Below are positions 34,400 through 46,246 of a stretch of 64,000 nucleotides of DNA, piece after piece. This stretch comes from Argyresthia goedartella (taxonomy: Eukaryota > Arthropoda > Insecta > Lepidoptera > Argyresthiidae): contig OX463818.1 in NCBI GenBank assembly GCA_949825045.1, positions 27,544,906-27,608,905 on the forward strand. Direction: 5' to 3'. A program made the translations under genes and the position numbers. The notes below the pieces were generated by a model that made no database searches, had not been told where the DNA came from, and saw only the letters and a program-made list of their open reading frames with translations. The stretch's first letter is position 1; each line of letters starts with the position of its first letter.

Positions 34400-36885
34400 A
34401 ACCATGGTTATTCTGGGTCGAGGCCCGAGGTTCGACAATCGGACCACGGATGCCGGACCACCCTGTGATAAGAATGGGGCCGGGGCGCGGGGGGCGTCGG
34501 GGGGCGCGGGGGGCGTCGGGTGGCCGGTTGGACGTCTTGCGGTTCTTGATAGCCACCGCCGGTTTTGCGGAAGGAGAGGCTCCCTCCACACCTCCGCAAG
34601 AAGCTGGACCTCAAGCGCCGTCTTCGTCGAACCTGGCACCACACGCGCTGCCCTGTGATCAGGGCGGAGATCAACCGGCTCGGAGAAGAACTGCGCGCGG
34701 GCATCATCGAGCTGAGGGGACAGTCCTGGGAGCGCACTATCGACCAGGCCTCCCAAGATGACACCGCCATTCACCGCCTGAACCGCAGCCTGACATCAAC
34801 TCCCGAGCCGGTCTGCCCCATGTTTGATCACACGGGCAGGCGCCGCTACGCCGCACGAGATCGAGCCGCCATCCTGGCGGACCACTTCGCTGGGCAGTTC
34901 CAGCCCAACCCCATCGCCGACTACGAGCACAACGCCGCTGTTGTGGAGCGCGTAGAGCGCTTCCAGGCGGCCCCCGCGCCTCCCCTCGCCGGCGACTACT
35001 TCATGTCGCCCCGCGAAGTCCGGAAGGTGGCCCTGAAGCTGAACCAGCGGAAGGCCCCGGGCCCGGACGGAGTCGTCGCGGGGGCCCTAGTACAGCTGCC
35101 AAGGAGAGCCGTCGTCTCGCTGACGCGGCTGTTCAACGGCATCCTGCGCACCGGTCACTTCCCCGCCCTCTGGAAGGAGGGCAAGGTGATCGTCATCCCC
35201 AAGCCGGGGAAGGACAGAAGACACCCGGGAGGCTACCGCCCGATCACCCTGCTGCCTCATATCGCCAAGCTGTTTGAGCGCCTGCTGTTACGGAGAATCC
35301 TGCCCCACATCCAGCTGAGGGCAGAGCAACATGGCTTCCGTGACAGCCACTGCACGACGCTCCAGCTGGCGAGAGTCCTGCACTACCTGGCTTCGGAGCT
35401 GAACAGGGGCCGATACACCGTCGGGGTCTTTCTTGACATCGAGAAGGCCTTTGACCGAGTGTGGCACGAGGGGCTCCTCTTCAAGCTCCTGGACGCAGGT
35501 GTGCCCCCAATGATCGGGCAGATCGTGGCCTCCTTCCTGGAAGACCGGCGGTTCTTCGTCTCGGTCGAGAATGCACACTCCCAGACGAAGGCCATCAGAG
35601 CAGGAGTCCCGCAAGGCAGCTGCCTTTCGCCGGTGCTCTACGCGCTCTACACCAACGACATCCCCACACTCGAGGGCCATCTCGAGGAGGGGGTGGAAGA
35701 CGTTGTGCTCGCCCTCTACGCGGACGACAGCGCCTACTTCGCGTCGTCGCGCAAAATCGAGCTCGCCTGCAGGAAGATGCAGCGACTCCTGGACCTGCTG
35801 CCGCCCTGGCTGGACAAGTGGCGGACCGCGGTGAACGTCGGGAAGACAACAGCCCTGTTGACCACCCGCTCCCGCCGTCCGACCACGCTACAGCTGAGGG
35901 GCCGGGACATCGAGTGGCAATCGACGGTGAAATACCTCGGTTGCAACATCGACTGCTCGCTGCGCATGGTCCCGATGGTGCAACACTGCATCAACCGGGC
36001 CAAAGCCGCGCGGGCAATGCTCCGGCCTGTCCTGTCGTCCAGCCTGCCTCTGAGAGCCAAGCTGCGGGTGTACAAGGCCTATGTGCGCTCGCGGCTCACC
36101 TCCGCGGCTCCAGCATGGTACGCCCTGCTGTCGAAGACCCAGAAGGCACGGCTGCAGCGGTTCCAGAACATCTCCCTGCGGGTGATCACAGGAGCCGGGC
36201 GGTACGTGCGCAACACCACCATCATGAGGGATACCCGGATGTCCACCGTGGAGAAATTCGTCGCGTGGCTGGCACGGCGCATGTACGATTGCGCCGACAA
36301 CAGCCGCCACGCACATCTCCACGACATTGCTCCGCATCACGCACGTCCGCCTGAAGGCAGACCACTCCCAAGAGAGTTGCTGCTCATCCCACTGTCACCA
36401 GTGTAAGCCCGCAGAAGAGGGCGAAAGCACGGCACAGTGAAGAGAAGAAGCTCCCGCACCGTTGTCGCCAGTGTATGCCAAAGAACACACTCCGCAGACC
36501 ACGCGGATAGCCATCCTATTACCGCGTTAATGACGCGTCCGCAGCCTAGCGGTATTCGCACATCTGAAACGATCGTGCGGGTAACAACATCTGGCTGGTT
36601 ACTGGATGGGTGTCCGTTTCCATGCGGCATTTGTTGCGGGCGCTCCCGTGTTTCGGATGACACGCGGCTACTGTCGCTACTCGGTGCTAGTAGTCGTAAA
36701 GCTGTGTCAGAGGCCCTAATGGGGCAGCTTGATAACTTCTGACAGTCGGGTTGGCCACTAGCCCGACACCCCTCCATCAACCCGCCGTGAGCCAGCGTGG
36801 TGGAGTATGGCTCAATCTTACTCGAGTCCGGGTAAAGGCCCGTGCCCCTCGGTTGGGAAATTAGTGGGCTCTATTTATTAATTTA
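34400..36885 (+). mobile_element. Jockey-like LINE, 5'-truncated
   Basis: A GC-rich block in AT-rich surroundings. It encodes an RT frame (34565-36406) followed by a 3' UTR containing GGTGGAGTATGGCTCAATCT, GGGTAAAGGCCCGTGCCCCT and an A/T-rich tail. The 5' endonuclease part is absent, consistent with truncated insertion next to the minisatellite. Related 3' tails lie at 58065-58135 and 62090-62190. Confidence 0.85.
34565..36406 (+). CDS. Reverse transcriptase ORF of a Jockey-like LINE
   Basis: This is an open frame of 613 codons; the first ATG is internal to the original polyprotein. RT motifs appear in order: APGPDG (about residue 165), YRPITLL (about 220), FLDIEKAFDRVWH (about 290), GVPQGSCLSPVLYALY (about 347) and the catalytic YADDS (about 385), then the thumb-side region LRAKLRVYKAYVRS. 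The N-terminal part, LPPHLRKK...RLRRTWHHTRCP, is typical between the endonuclease and RT domains of Jockey-clade elements. No RNase H is seen. High GC and an uninterrupted frame suggest a recent insertion. It lacks an endonuclease here, so it cannot mobilise alone. Confidence 0.85.
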   Translation: MRKERLPPHLRKKLDLKRRLRRTWHHTRCPVIRAEINRLGEELRAGIIELRGQSWERTIDQASQDDTAIHRLNRSLTSTPEPVCPMFDHTGRRRYAARDRAAILADHFAGQFQPNPIADYEHNAAVVERVERFQAAPAPPLAGDYFMSPREVRKVALKLNQRKAPGPDGVVAGALVQLPRRAVVSLTRLFNGILRTGHFPALWKEGKVIVIPKPGKDRRHPGGYRPITLLPHIAKLFERLLLRRILPHIQLRAEQHGFRDSHCTTLQLARVLHYLASELNRGRYTVGVFLDIEKAFDRVWHEGLLFKLLDAGVPPMIGQIVASFLEDRRFFVSVENAHSQTKAIRAGVPQGSCLSPVLYALYTNDIPTLEGHLEEGVEDVVLALYADDSAYFASSRKIELACRKMQRLLDLLPPWLDKWRTAVNVGKTTALLTTRSRRPTTLQLRGRDIEWQSTVKYLGCNIDCSLRMVPMVQHCINRAKAARAMLRPVLSSSLPLRAKLRVYKAYVRSRLTSAAPAWYALLSKTQKARLQRFQNISLRVITGAGRYVRNTTIMRDTRMSTVEKFVAWLARRMYDCADNSRHAHLHDIAPHHARPPEGRPLPRELLLIPLSPV

Positions 36886-36900
36886 TTTATTATTCATAAT

Positions 36901-37035
36901 TTAGCGACCTCTGTGGTGTTGCGGTCGCGGCTGCGCTTCCGGTGCCGGGTTCGAATCCGGTTGGGAAGGAAGGAAAAATAACCCCAGTTTTGATTGTCAC
37001 GTTGTGACGCCGCTGTCTCTGGTTCCCATAAAATT
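36901..37035 (+). mobile_element. tRNA-derived SINE (family A)
   Basis: GCGACCTCTGTGGTGTTGCG then CCGGGTTCGAATCCGGTTGG (B box) and TCTCTGGTTCCCATAA. It is inserted directly after the LINE tail. Confidence 0.75.
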
Positions 37036-37437
37036 GTTACATTAAACAGCAATACGTCACGCCTTTGCCTATACGGAGTAGCAGAGGCATAGTGGTGCCC
37101 GCCCACGTACAAGAGTTAATAACATGCGTATACATACATCATAGCTTTAGAATCTCCTAGTCGTTGGGTACCTATGTGCTGTGGTCTTTACTCGTGCTGT
37201 GGTCTTTACTTGTGCTGCACCATGCGCGCACGCGCACCAATTACGCCTCGTACTCACCCTTGGATAGGAGCATCAATATTTATGAGGAGCGTTTCCCAGG
37301 GCTGGATATATTTCTATTGAATTTTTGTCGAAAGTTAGGAAATATTCGACTTCGTCACCCCTCCTAACTTAGTTACTATATTGATTTTCCCATGATCTTC
37401 TTGGAATTACATTTTTACTATTTCCTATCGGAACTCG

Positions 37438-37485
37438 ACCCCACACATACACACACACACACACCCTCACACACACACAGACACA

Positions 37486-37548
<63 letters not shown>
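37438..37548. repeat. (CA)n microsatellite
   Basis: An almost pure CACACA run with a few G or T interruptions. From 37040 to 38010 I see no other feature. Confidence 0.97.
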
Positions 37549-37978
37549 GCACCCTCATACACCATTCAATCAGTAGTTCACTATATCGTCAGACCAGTTT
37601 GAACTAAGTTTATTACTGTACTAACTTTATTATTCCTATAGATAGGTTCTTATATGTCTATTTTATCTTTGTATTGTTTCGCAAATGGCATTAAAAAATA
37701 TATTTTCCTTAATCATTAATATTGTGTTTTAATTGCTGTGAAACATGAATAAATAAATAGATAATGAAAGCTACCTACAAGTGGTATGTGCTGAGGACTT
37801 TACTCGTACTAAGTAAAGTAGTTCCTCAGTAGCTTTCCTCGTTTTTCTAGCTCGCCAGCGCCATGGGTTCCGCACGAAGTATTTCAGTGATAAAAGAAAA
37901 TGTAAAGAATCAGATTAAGCAACCAACTTCCGGTTTAGTTTCCGTAAACAAAGCATTTTGTGATTGCCGGAAGGAAAC

Positions 37979-38014
37979 TATTTAAAGCTATACATATTAA
38001 TTTTATTATCAGTC
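37979..38014 (+). promoter_or_regulatory. Core promoter of the 38-kb gene
   Basis: TATTTAAA at 37979 and a TCAGTC initiator at 38009-38014 place the start A at 38011, 32 bases apart. This is the arthropod TATA-Inr geometry. The 5' UTR would be 41 bases. Confidence 0.55.
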
Positions 38015-38051
38015 TCATCCGTGAGATCTCAGTTGCAGCTGGGGTTCAACT

Positions 38052-38655
38052 ATGTGCCAAACTATTGAAGGTATTTATCATTCATTTATTGAAAATGCGG
38101 CGTTCTTGAGTTCGTGACAAAACTTTTCGTGGTGTGATGTAAAGTACCTGTAAATATTATTATAGCAATGTGTGCAGCAACTGTAAGGTTGAACGCAGGC
38201 GCTGTGAACATATTCAGAGCTCATAAGTTAGTTGGTAGAGCAGGCCTAAAATTAGAGATAACTCTTAGTACAAAGGCTGCCGTTAAATGTCATACAGTTG
38301 TAAACATAACTGAATGTAATGTATGTGCTTCGAGTTCACCGAATATATTCGTTAGGTATCAGTTAAAAGCAAAATGCGACCATCCATAATTTTAACACAA
38401 ATGTTACTTTCAGAATCCGTATCAAAGCACATCCAACAATGCGACAAGACGCTCCCTACTCCAGAGCCTTCCAAGACCACCTCCTCATCATCACGACTCC
38501 AGCTCCTGTTTTACATCCTTGGGATCCTAGTCGCGACGACAGCAGCATACCTGATAGTCACTACTAACTCCAACCTGTATATTATATTCTGGATCAGCTT
38601 CTCTATTCTGAGGAGGCTGATAGGGAAGTCCAGGCCTAGGGGCAAGACTGAATAA
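38052..38655 (+). CDS. Small two-exon membrane protein, unknown family
   Basis: Exon 1 (38052-38070) encodes MCQTIE and ends in phase 1 before GTATTT. Exon 2 (38414-38655) follows TTACTTTCAG and restores the frame, giving 86 residues and TAA. The N-terminal 35 residues are polar (SVSKHIQQCDK, PTPEPSKTTSSSS). Two hydrophobic segments follow: LLFYILGILVATTAAYLIV, and after TTNSN, LYIIFWISFSI. The end is basic (RRLIGKSRPRGKTE). A promoter-like TATA-Inr pair lies just upstream and AATAAA occurs near 39080. I recognise no family. An additional exon between the two cannot be excluded. Confidence 0.5.
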
Positions 38656-39994
38656 TGTTCGAATGCATAAGCTGCTTCTCAACTAAAGTTCAACCTAAAT
38701 GCCATACTGGCGCTGTTATGACCTTAAACCCTAATGAGACACTACTGCTCAAATTAAATCTCGCTTAAATATCATATTTTCATTACCCGACCGAGAGACA
38801 GCGCCATGACTGAGTGTCAGTTAAACTTTGAGTTGGAATTTGTGCTTACTGATGAAACTTTGCTGTGGATCTTATAACGTTAGTGAGAAGGTCTGGAATC
38901 TTTGATTATATTATTATTAAGAATTTGTGATTACATATTTATCGGATTTCGTTCGTATAATGTTAATGAGAAGGACAGGAATAAAAATTTAATTTAATTT
39001 ATTGTTAAATCTAAATCGGGTGTATTTATTTTGGGTCGGGATAAGTTATTTATTTGAATGTCTGAGCATGCCTAGCGTTAAATAAAATGTAACAATAATA
39101 ATTTGTATTAATGTTTTACCTTCCACTTCCACTAATGATTCCTGATTTCTGATTTCCTTTGGACCGGTCGGTTTGACACATATTATTCTGTTTTGCTTGG
39201 CTATGCCGCGCCTCTCCCTCTCCAGATGGGATAAGACGACTTTATATCTTGCCCTCTGATCGTCGAACCACCAGGAAAACGAAATCCAGGTGGTTCAAGT
39301 GTCATACCCGGTCCCAAGGAGATATTGTTTTTAGTAAAATAAACTATAAAGAACATGTAAGATGTGTATTTATGATGATGAACAAACTTGTGTAACCACT
39401 CATGGTACCTATAGAACTGTTTGTGAAAGCCGTGATGCTATATATGTTTGTTTGTGTGATAATTAGCATAAGGTGTTATTCCTCAGTTGCCACTACCAGC
39501 ATTATCGCCTAATTTTTTGTAGCAGCTCATCTAAGCGTTACTTGGACTCAAAACTCAGCTCTATTTCTTTGACCATAAGGGTATTTGAAGGCATGGCAGC
39601 CTGGTTGACTTCCCTGTCACGGATCGTGACGAAGCTTTGGGGAAAAAACTGCAATTAGATTCAAGTTGAGCTGTACAGGGTCATTGAGCTCTTACATCTC
39701 TCTGTCAAGGCTACTAACGCCCGCTGTCCGAAAGGAAAATTAGCTGAGACAACTTGTTAAACTCATTTCAGTAATTCAAGTGTCGCTATTTTGAAATAAT
39801 CTAAGATTAATCGCCTGTTAAATTAGACCACCTTTTCAGAAACTGGGGGTAAACTATTAAATTACATACACGCTCGCGCTTTTTTCCCGGAAAAGGGGTA
39901 GGCAGAGATTATAGACCTCCATACATATATGTAAACATTTACATTCTTATTTAATAGGTAGTTATTCATGTTGTACAGAAATAAGACGTCCCAC

Positions 39995-40235
39995 TAAGAT
40001 CGTAGATGTCGGCAAGCGAATCACGAGACTGAAGTCGGCGTGGGCAGGGCACTTGGCGAGGAGAGATGACGGAAGGTGGACCAAAGCGGTACCCAGAACC
40101 CAGAACCGCACGACGGCCAGTGGGCAACCACCAGCCAGATGGACGATGTCATCACGGCGATAACTGGTAGGCAGTGGCTGCGGGAGGCTCACGACCGGAC
40201 TACATGGCGTCGTAAAAAAGAGGCCTACACCCAGC
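39995..40235 (+). pseudogene. RTE-type LINE, C-terminal remnant
   Basis: The plus strand reads KRITRLKSAWAGHLARRDDG and RWTKAV, then the stereotyped end AAGAGGCCTACACCCAGCAG. Frames are interrupted. It is related to 27075-27235. From 38660 to 39990 and from 40240 to 41440 no gene is supported. Confidence 0.6.
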
Positions 40236-41449
40236 AGTAGGTAAATGTGTGGCGACTGGTTGATTCATTTTGTAACAATTAAATTAAGGCAGGCCTCTGG
40301 AATCAGCTCCAGTGTGATCAATTTAGTTTAATGCTAAACAAAGAAGACTTTCCGTCGTTAGATTGATAACTAGCTCTAAGTACTAGAACACAATTAGTAT
40401 CGTGGTTTAATACGACGCGAACAACAGAGTTTCTCTTTAGAAACCTATTTTGCTGTCCCCTGGTTGATTCTGCAGGTCTAGCTAAAATATTAGGTCCTTA
40501 CATATGAAATTGGCGTTTTGTATGGAGAAATTGAAGTTAACTCAATTTTCAGTACAAACATTTTTGTATTTTTTTTAGGAATGACAGATCCTAATTTTAT
40601 AAACTTTGTGTGTATGAATGAGACAACATTTAGCTAACAGAAAATTTTATATAATTTTTGAAAAGTGTCAGCTGTAAAAAAATATTACGAATATTATCAT
40701 GAAAATGGATGACATTTAGGAGGCACTGATTTTGAAGATAAAATTTTAGATATCAAACTGAAAATTAAAAGAAATTTTAATAAGTAGATGTAAAATATTG
40801 AAATTAATTTTAAAACAATAAAAAAAAACTGGAAATAGCTATTGAATTACTCGAATTATGAACTCCTGAATCTGGAAGAAAAATTCGCCAATTTCATAGG
40901 TAAGCACCCAATATTTTCTACCGAAGTGCGAATATAGGCAATATCATAATACCTGTCATTATGATGCCTTAACCATTATTAATGGAACACACAAAAGTAA
41001 TAAAATATAACGTTCTACAGGTAAAGTTAGCGGTTGCCAAAGTCTGCTGCAAGACGGCCATCATCACTAGTTTCAGTACACAGCAAAATCTACGCAGTTT
41101 TTGACAGGCTGACTTGCACCAGACTTGACAAACGCTACATATAGTTCAAACGCAATTTAAATAAAACACGGCTATAGTAAGTGGAAACCTGGCTCTCAGA
41201 CTTGACATATTTACTTACATTTTTGATTACCTACAAGTTGAAGGTAAATAGCTGTCAAAAGTTTGGTGTAAGTCGCCCTGAATGTCCTAAACTTTTCCAC
41301 GATTTCCGGTCGATTTGAGTCAGTGAATAAGATACTCACGACACTTATATCCTAGGTGTCTGTATCCTTTTGGTAACTTTATTACCAGATAGGGAGTTAG
41401 CCCTCTGCCGTTATATTCCGCAGAATAGCCTCCAGTCTAGACCCAGGTC

Positions 41450-41920
41450 ATTGACTCAAGCAGACCATAATTTGCTGCTAAGTACCTACCTTACTGTGAT
41501 ACACAAATGGGCTGTGATCCACAACTGACTACTCAAAGTTTAACGGCAACTTAAAGTTATGGGCACTTTAATTAACGGTCTAGAGAGTTAGTTAAGTGTC
41601 TGATTTAACAAACTAACTGCGACAGATATAAAGAACAACTGGTTGAATAATCATAACTTTGCGTAATTTGAGATTTACAAAAGGCTGCTGTGGCCTAAGG
41701 CGTCGCCTAAACTTGTTTACCCGTAGGGATAATAATCCGTATAATAGCCTCCAGGTCCAGGTCATTGACTCAAGCAGACTATAATTTACTGTACCTTACT
41801 GTGATACGCAAAGGCGGCTCTTATGCACAACTGACTATTCAAAGTTTAACGGACACTCATGATCATGACTATGCTGACATTGTCTCTTGCTCGGGAACTG
41901 ACAGAGCATGTTGTATGATA
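41450..41920 (+). repeat. Dispersed repeat interrupted by a MITE
   Basis: Two direct copies start CATTGACTCAAGCAGACnATA (about 41449 and 41760) and continue with ACAACTGACTA and CAAAGTTTAACGG. The second runs through CTCGGGAACTGACAG into the MITE at 41922 and resumes after 42248 with ATCTGAGCAGCAGTCTATAT. Relatives lie at 13430-13560 and 16400-16530. Confidence 0.65.
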
Positions 41921-41921
41921 T

Positions 41922-42248
41922 TTAACACACTCAGCGCTGGTGTATACTTAACTATACACCGAGGTATGTCTTTTCCCAGGCCGGTGTATCTTTAATTAAT
42001 GATACACCCACCTTATGTTCACGGGCCGGTGTATATTTGAGTCTTGAGTATACATTATTTCATACATTTTATAAGGCGATTCGATAGGTCTGGTCCTGGA
42101 CAATACGCCAATATTTCTGGGTTGGAAATATGTTCAGAAATTAAAAAGTTATGATGAAACATCAAAATTTTCATTAATACACCGGCCTGGGAAAAGACAT
42201 ACCTACTTCAGTGTATAGTTAAGTATACACCGGCGCTGAGTGTGTTAA
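41922..42248. mobile_element. TTAA-flanked MITE
   Basis: It is bounded by TTAA on both sides. The ends ACACACTCAGCGC and GCGCTGAGTGTGT are exact inverted repeats, and the inverted similarity continues about 60 bp inward (GTATGTCTTTTCCCAGGCCG versus its complement). A TTAA duplication is the hallmark of piggyBac-type insertion. There is no coding capacity. Confidence 0.85.
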
Positions 42249-43479
42249 GCGATATTTTATCTGAGCAGCAGTCTATATATTCGGCAGTTACTCATGCAAA
42301 TAGTAGGTATTTGTCTATAATCCCTCTTCGTTCTGGGAAAAGGGGGTTTCCGGGGTTATCGCATGTAAATATACTGTAAAAATTCTTTCATATTTACGAA
42401 ACTTAAGTTTAAATTGCAACATGTTTCATCGGTAGAGGAGAGACTCTGCACAATGACACGCTCAACCAGTTCGTTTCAATCCTATTATAGGCTTAGGTAA
42501 GGTTACACGAGACAATTTCAGAGCTGGTTTTCGTCAAAATCCGATAGATAGATGGCATTGAAAACTACCCTACCTTTTTGCCTAAAAAAATAAAAGCATC
42601 GTCGTCAACGCCATCTGTTGGATTTTGAAAAAACCCTACCTACTCTGAAAGTATCCCATAGCACAATCGACCATTTTGTTGAAATCCCATCTTAGTCATA
42701 TGTACTTGTACCTAACTATGCCAATAGATCCTGGTCAATTTAGTGCCATCGGCAAGTGGGCCCACGGACCGGATCGTAGGGAACCGGTCGTACGGCTGTT
42801 TTTGTTTCCGGCTCGATCATTTTCATTCTCCTGTGTAGGTACGAAGAACGTGGTAGACCAGGAGTCAAAGGCACTGACGCGTTGCAAAGATAGGTACTAT
42901 CTTGTCCCTGTGTGAAGGAAGACTTCTACAGAAATAAAACTGCGACACGCCTTATCCCACACCTCGTAAAATAGGTACTGAAGTTCATAGAATTTCACAC
43001 TTTGTTAAATAAAAAAATAAAAAAAGAATAGTAAATGTCAATATTTTCAATATTGTTTTCTTGACGTTAGATATGAGGATGTTACGTATCATCTGAGGCA
43101 TACTTCACAAAAAAATATTCGACCGTATCGTAGCCCAAACTTGGTATGTTTTTAAAATGGTTTATATTTTAATTTAAAACAAGAGACTGAAATATACTAA
43201 TGTGACATATTTTAAGAATCGGCTCAAAAATTCATTTCATTTGAAACCACGCCCGATACGTTTCAGAACAAAAACAAAATATCCATACAAAAAAAAGATG
43301 CCGCTGCATCTTCTTTTTTTGGTTCTAAAATTGATTCATATGGCTCATCAATCTTTCAGATTTTCTGTTATTTTTACTGAATGTCGGGGTGTAAGTACCG
43401 CTAGCACTATTTACGTGACAGGGGGCTAGCCGTTTACTCCGAGTTTACCGCTACCTCGCCACGCGCGCATCCAACCCCG

Positions 43480-44900
43480 ATCGGTCGCTTCAAACTGCCA
43501 CACATACACGCAGCGATAGATCGTTAACGATCGATCGTTGCCACACATACACGAAGCGATTGGTCGTTACGATTGATCATTTACTTGTTTGAAACGGAAC
43601 GCTACAGACGTGCTCAAATAATTAAATACGTGTCCTATAAAATGGAAAATGAAGAATGAATTAATTTTATAATCAAACACTCAAGTCATTAGGATTGGTA
43701 CTGCAATAAAATATACATTATTCATATAATTTGATATTATCTTATTTTTTTAAATAATTATTTTTATAATGAAACACTTAAGTATTAGGATGCGCGTGCG
43801 GCGGCAGGGACTCGAGTGAGACAAAAATCGAACGGTTGGTCGCAAAGCGTCACACACTTGACGATCCATCGTTACGATCGTTCTGATTGCAAGGGTTAGT
43901 GTTGCGATGTACGTTATCGTTTTTGATTAAGTAAATTGTTAACGATCTTGTCATACACTGTCGATCGGTTGTTTCGATCGGTCTGAAATGACGGATTGTA
44001 AGTATCGTCTCGTAAATGGAGGGCTCGCCGTAGGGATCTTGACATACACTGACGATTAGTCATTTAGATCGGTGTGAAACGACGGATCTTTATCTTTAAC
44101 AATCGATCGTTACGATCAATCTGACAAAGATCGTAAACGATCGGTCGCTTCAAACTGCCACACGATCGATGGATCGTTGCCACACATACACGAAGTGATC
44201 GTTCGTTACGATCCATCATTTACTTGTTTGAAACGGAACGCTACAGACGTGCTCAAATAATTCAATATGTGCCCTATAAAATGTAAAACGAAGAATGAAT
44301 GAATTTGTAATCAAACATTTCAGTCAGGATTGCAATAAAAGATACGTTATTCATATAATTAGATATTATCTTTTATTTTCTCTTCTTATGCAGAGGAGGG
44401 GGGGCTCTCTTCTGCACCCAAGGCTATAGAAGAGAGCAGTGAAGCCAGATGCGGACCATTAATGACCCTTTATTATGGTTTAAAATCCAACTATACATAC
44501 TAATGTATCTGCTTATGAGACAGATATCAAGGTTGCTCCAGATTTGACTACCTAGTTACAAGGGTCAGCTGTGTACCTACACTATAATAATTTTATAATC
44601 AAACACTTAAGTAATTTGTATTGGTAATGGACATAAGGTGCGTGCGGCGGCAGCGTCACGACTGAGACAAAACAGAATCGTTGGTCGCAAAAGCGCCATA
44701 CACTTGTCGATCCATGGTTACGATCGATCTGATTGCATGGGTTTTTGTTGCGATATCTGATAAAGTACTCGATTAAATAAATCGTTAACGATTTATTTAA
44801 TCGTTAACGATTTATTTAATCTTGACATACACTATCGATCCGTCGTTTCGATCCGTCTGAAACGAAGGATCGTAAAAATCGCTCGTCCCGTATATAAGGG
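43480..44900. repeat. Palindrome-rich repeat block (GATCGATCGTT family)
   Basis: It has many copies of ATCGTTAACGATCGATCGTT-like palindromes. Two longer units share GAAACGGAACGCTACAGACG and GTGCTCAAATAATT (near 43591 and 44231). Phrases such as GGTCGCAAA(A)GCG and GATCCATCGTTACGATC recur in both halves. It looks like tandem or nested copies of a non-autonomous element. No gene is seen from 42250 to 45290. Confidence 0.7.
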
Positions 44901-45289
44901 CTTTTATTATAAGCCTGCGAGGTGTGATAGCGGCAAACTTGGAGTGAACAGATATTTTTACAACATCTCCCAGAATATTTGCTCACCTCTGCAGGAAATA
45001 CTTGGAACCCACTGTCCTACTCCTATACGGTCCCCTGGGTAGTAAGTACGAGCAATAAATCAAAACTAAAATTTCCAGTTTTTGCAACGGAACCTGTCTA
45101 AATAAAGTACAAAGTAACTATACCTATTCTAATTGTTCAAATAATGAATAGAAGGAAACTGACAGCTTCAAACCTCTCTTCGTAAAATAATGTTGCCACC
45201 TACAGTTTGATAGTGATGTTCTCATTCATTATAAATATATAGAAAAAGTTGATAACATTTATATAATATTGCTTTACAATAAGAATACA

Positions 45290-45725
45290 TGTGATTAAAT
45301 ATTTTATCTACACACATATCATAAACCCTCTTTACTGCGTCCAAAAACCGCACGTTACGACCAGCATAATGGTAAAAACTCATTTCTCATCTGAATCTCA
45401 CTGTGACCATAATGTATCAATTTTTCGACATATTATGACATCCAAATTTCGAACGCCGACGCCCGCCTGCGTGCCGCCTCTAGTTTGTCTGTGAAATTGG
45501 TACTACTGATCTAGGTAAACAAGTGCAGAGCAATGATCAATGCCACGATTCCGGTTGAACATTCGGTTCCTAAACACATCAAAGAGAGCTTAGGATATGT
45601 GTATAGATAAACTAGTGTATGTAACTGTACATAATTAGGCATTAAAACTCTTGCCTTCGGCTCGTTTCATGGACCCACTCTCGAGTTTTAATGCCCTCCA
45701 TTAAGTAACGGTGACATAAACTACT
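45290..45725 (+). repeat. Dispersed repeat, copy 2 (copy 1 at 1133-1510)
   Basis: It shares ATCATAAACCCTCTTTACTG, CAAAAACCGCACGTTACGA and TTTCGAACGCCGACGCCCGC with copy 1 in the same order. Confidence 0.75.
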
Positions 45726-46166
45726 ATTACAAATGAATGTACTAAACGTACTAGTTTGTGCGTTTTATTTTCACGTACGAACTATTATCTAATCTGTGGT
45801 ATGGGTGTGATCTAAAAACCATGACGTTACGTTAAGCCTAGAATTTTCAATATGTAAATATTTTTCTCAATAGAAGGGTAGTCAGCTACTAGTAGCTATC
45901 GTGAAATTTATTGACATCATTCTATTTTGAGATCATAGAATTAACTAAATCATTATAAATTTACTTTATTATTTACCGAAAAGTGGGAACATCAGACCTG
46001 TAATTTTCCTTCGTTTTTTGAGCAATTAGGGTATACGATGTTGGACCACCATTAATTGAGAAATTGAATTGAATTGAACAGCTCCCAGCCTACAAATAAA
46101 ACGCTCCGATCACTCGGATTCCCCCACGATACCTCAGTTATTGACCCGAGCCAGTCCCAAGCAGGC

Positions 46167-46176
46167 TGCGCGCGCA
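46167..46176. promoter_or_regulatory. Palindromic metal-response-element-like site of MT-d
   Basis: TGCGCGCGCA contains the MTF-1 core TGCRCNC on both strands (TGCGCGC). It lies about 16 bases upstream of TATACAAA (46183) and about 75 bases upstream of the MT-d ATG, where metal-response elements of insect metallothionein genes usually sit. Confidence 0.6.
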
Positions 46177-46246
46177 CCCATTCTATACAAAAACTAGAAA
46201 GATCTAGAAAAAGTCTAGCTCGCAGTTTAGTAGGCAGAAAGACATC

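Noticed and set aside
35461..36354. Long secondary frames overlapping the LINE reverse transcriptase
   Set aside because: They are GC-rich shadow frames of the RT ORF, with no motif of their own.
37392..37607. A threonine/histidine-rich open frame
   Set aside because: It is a translation of the (CA)n microsatellite.
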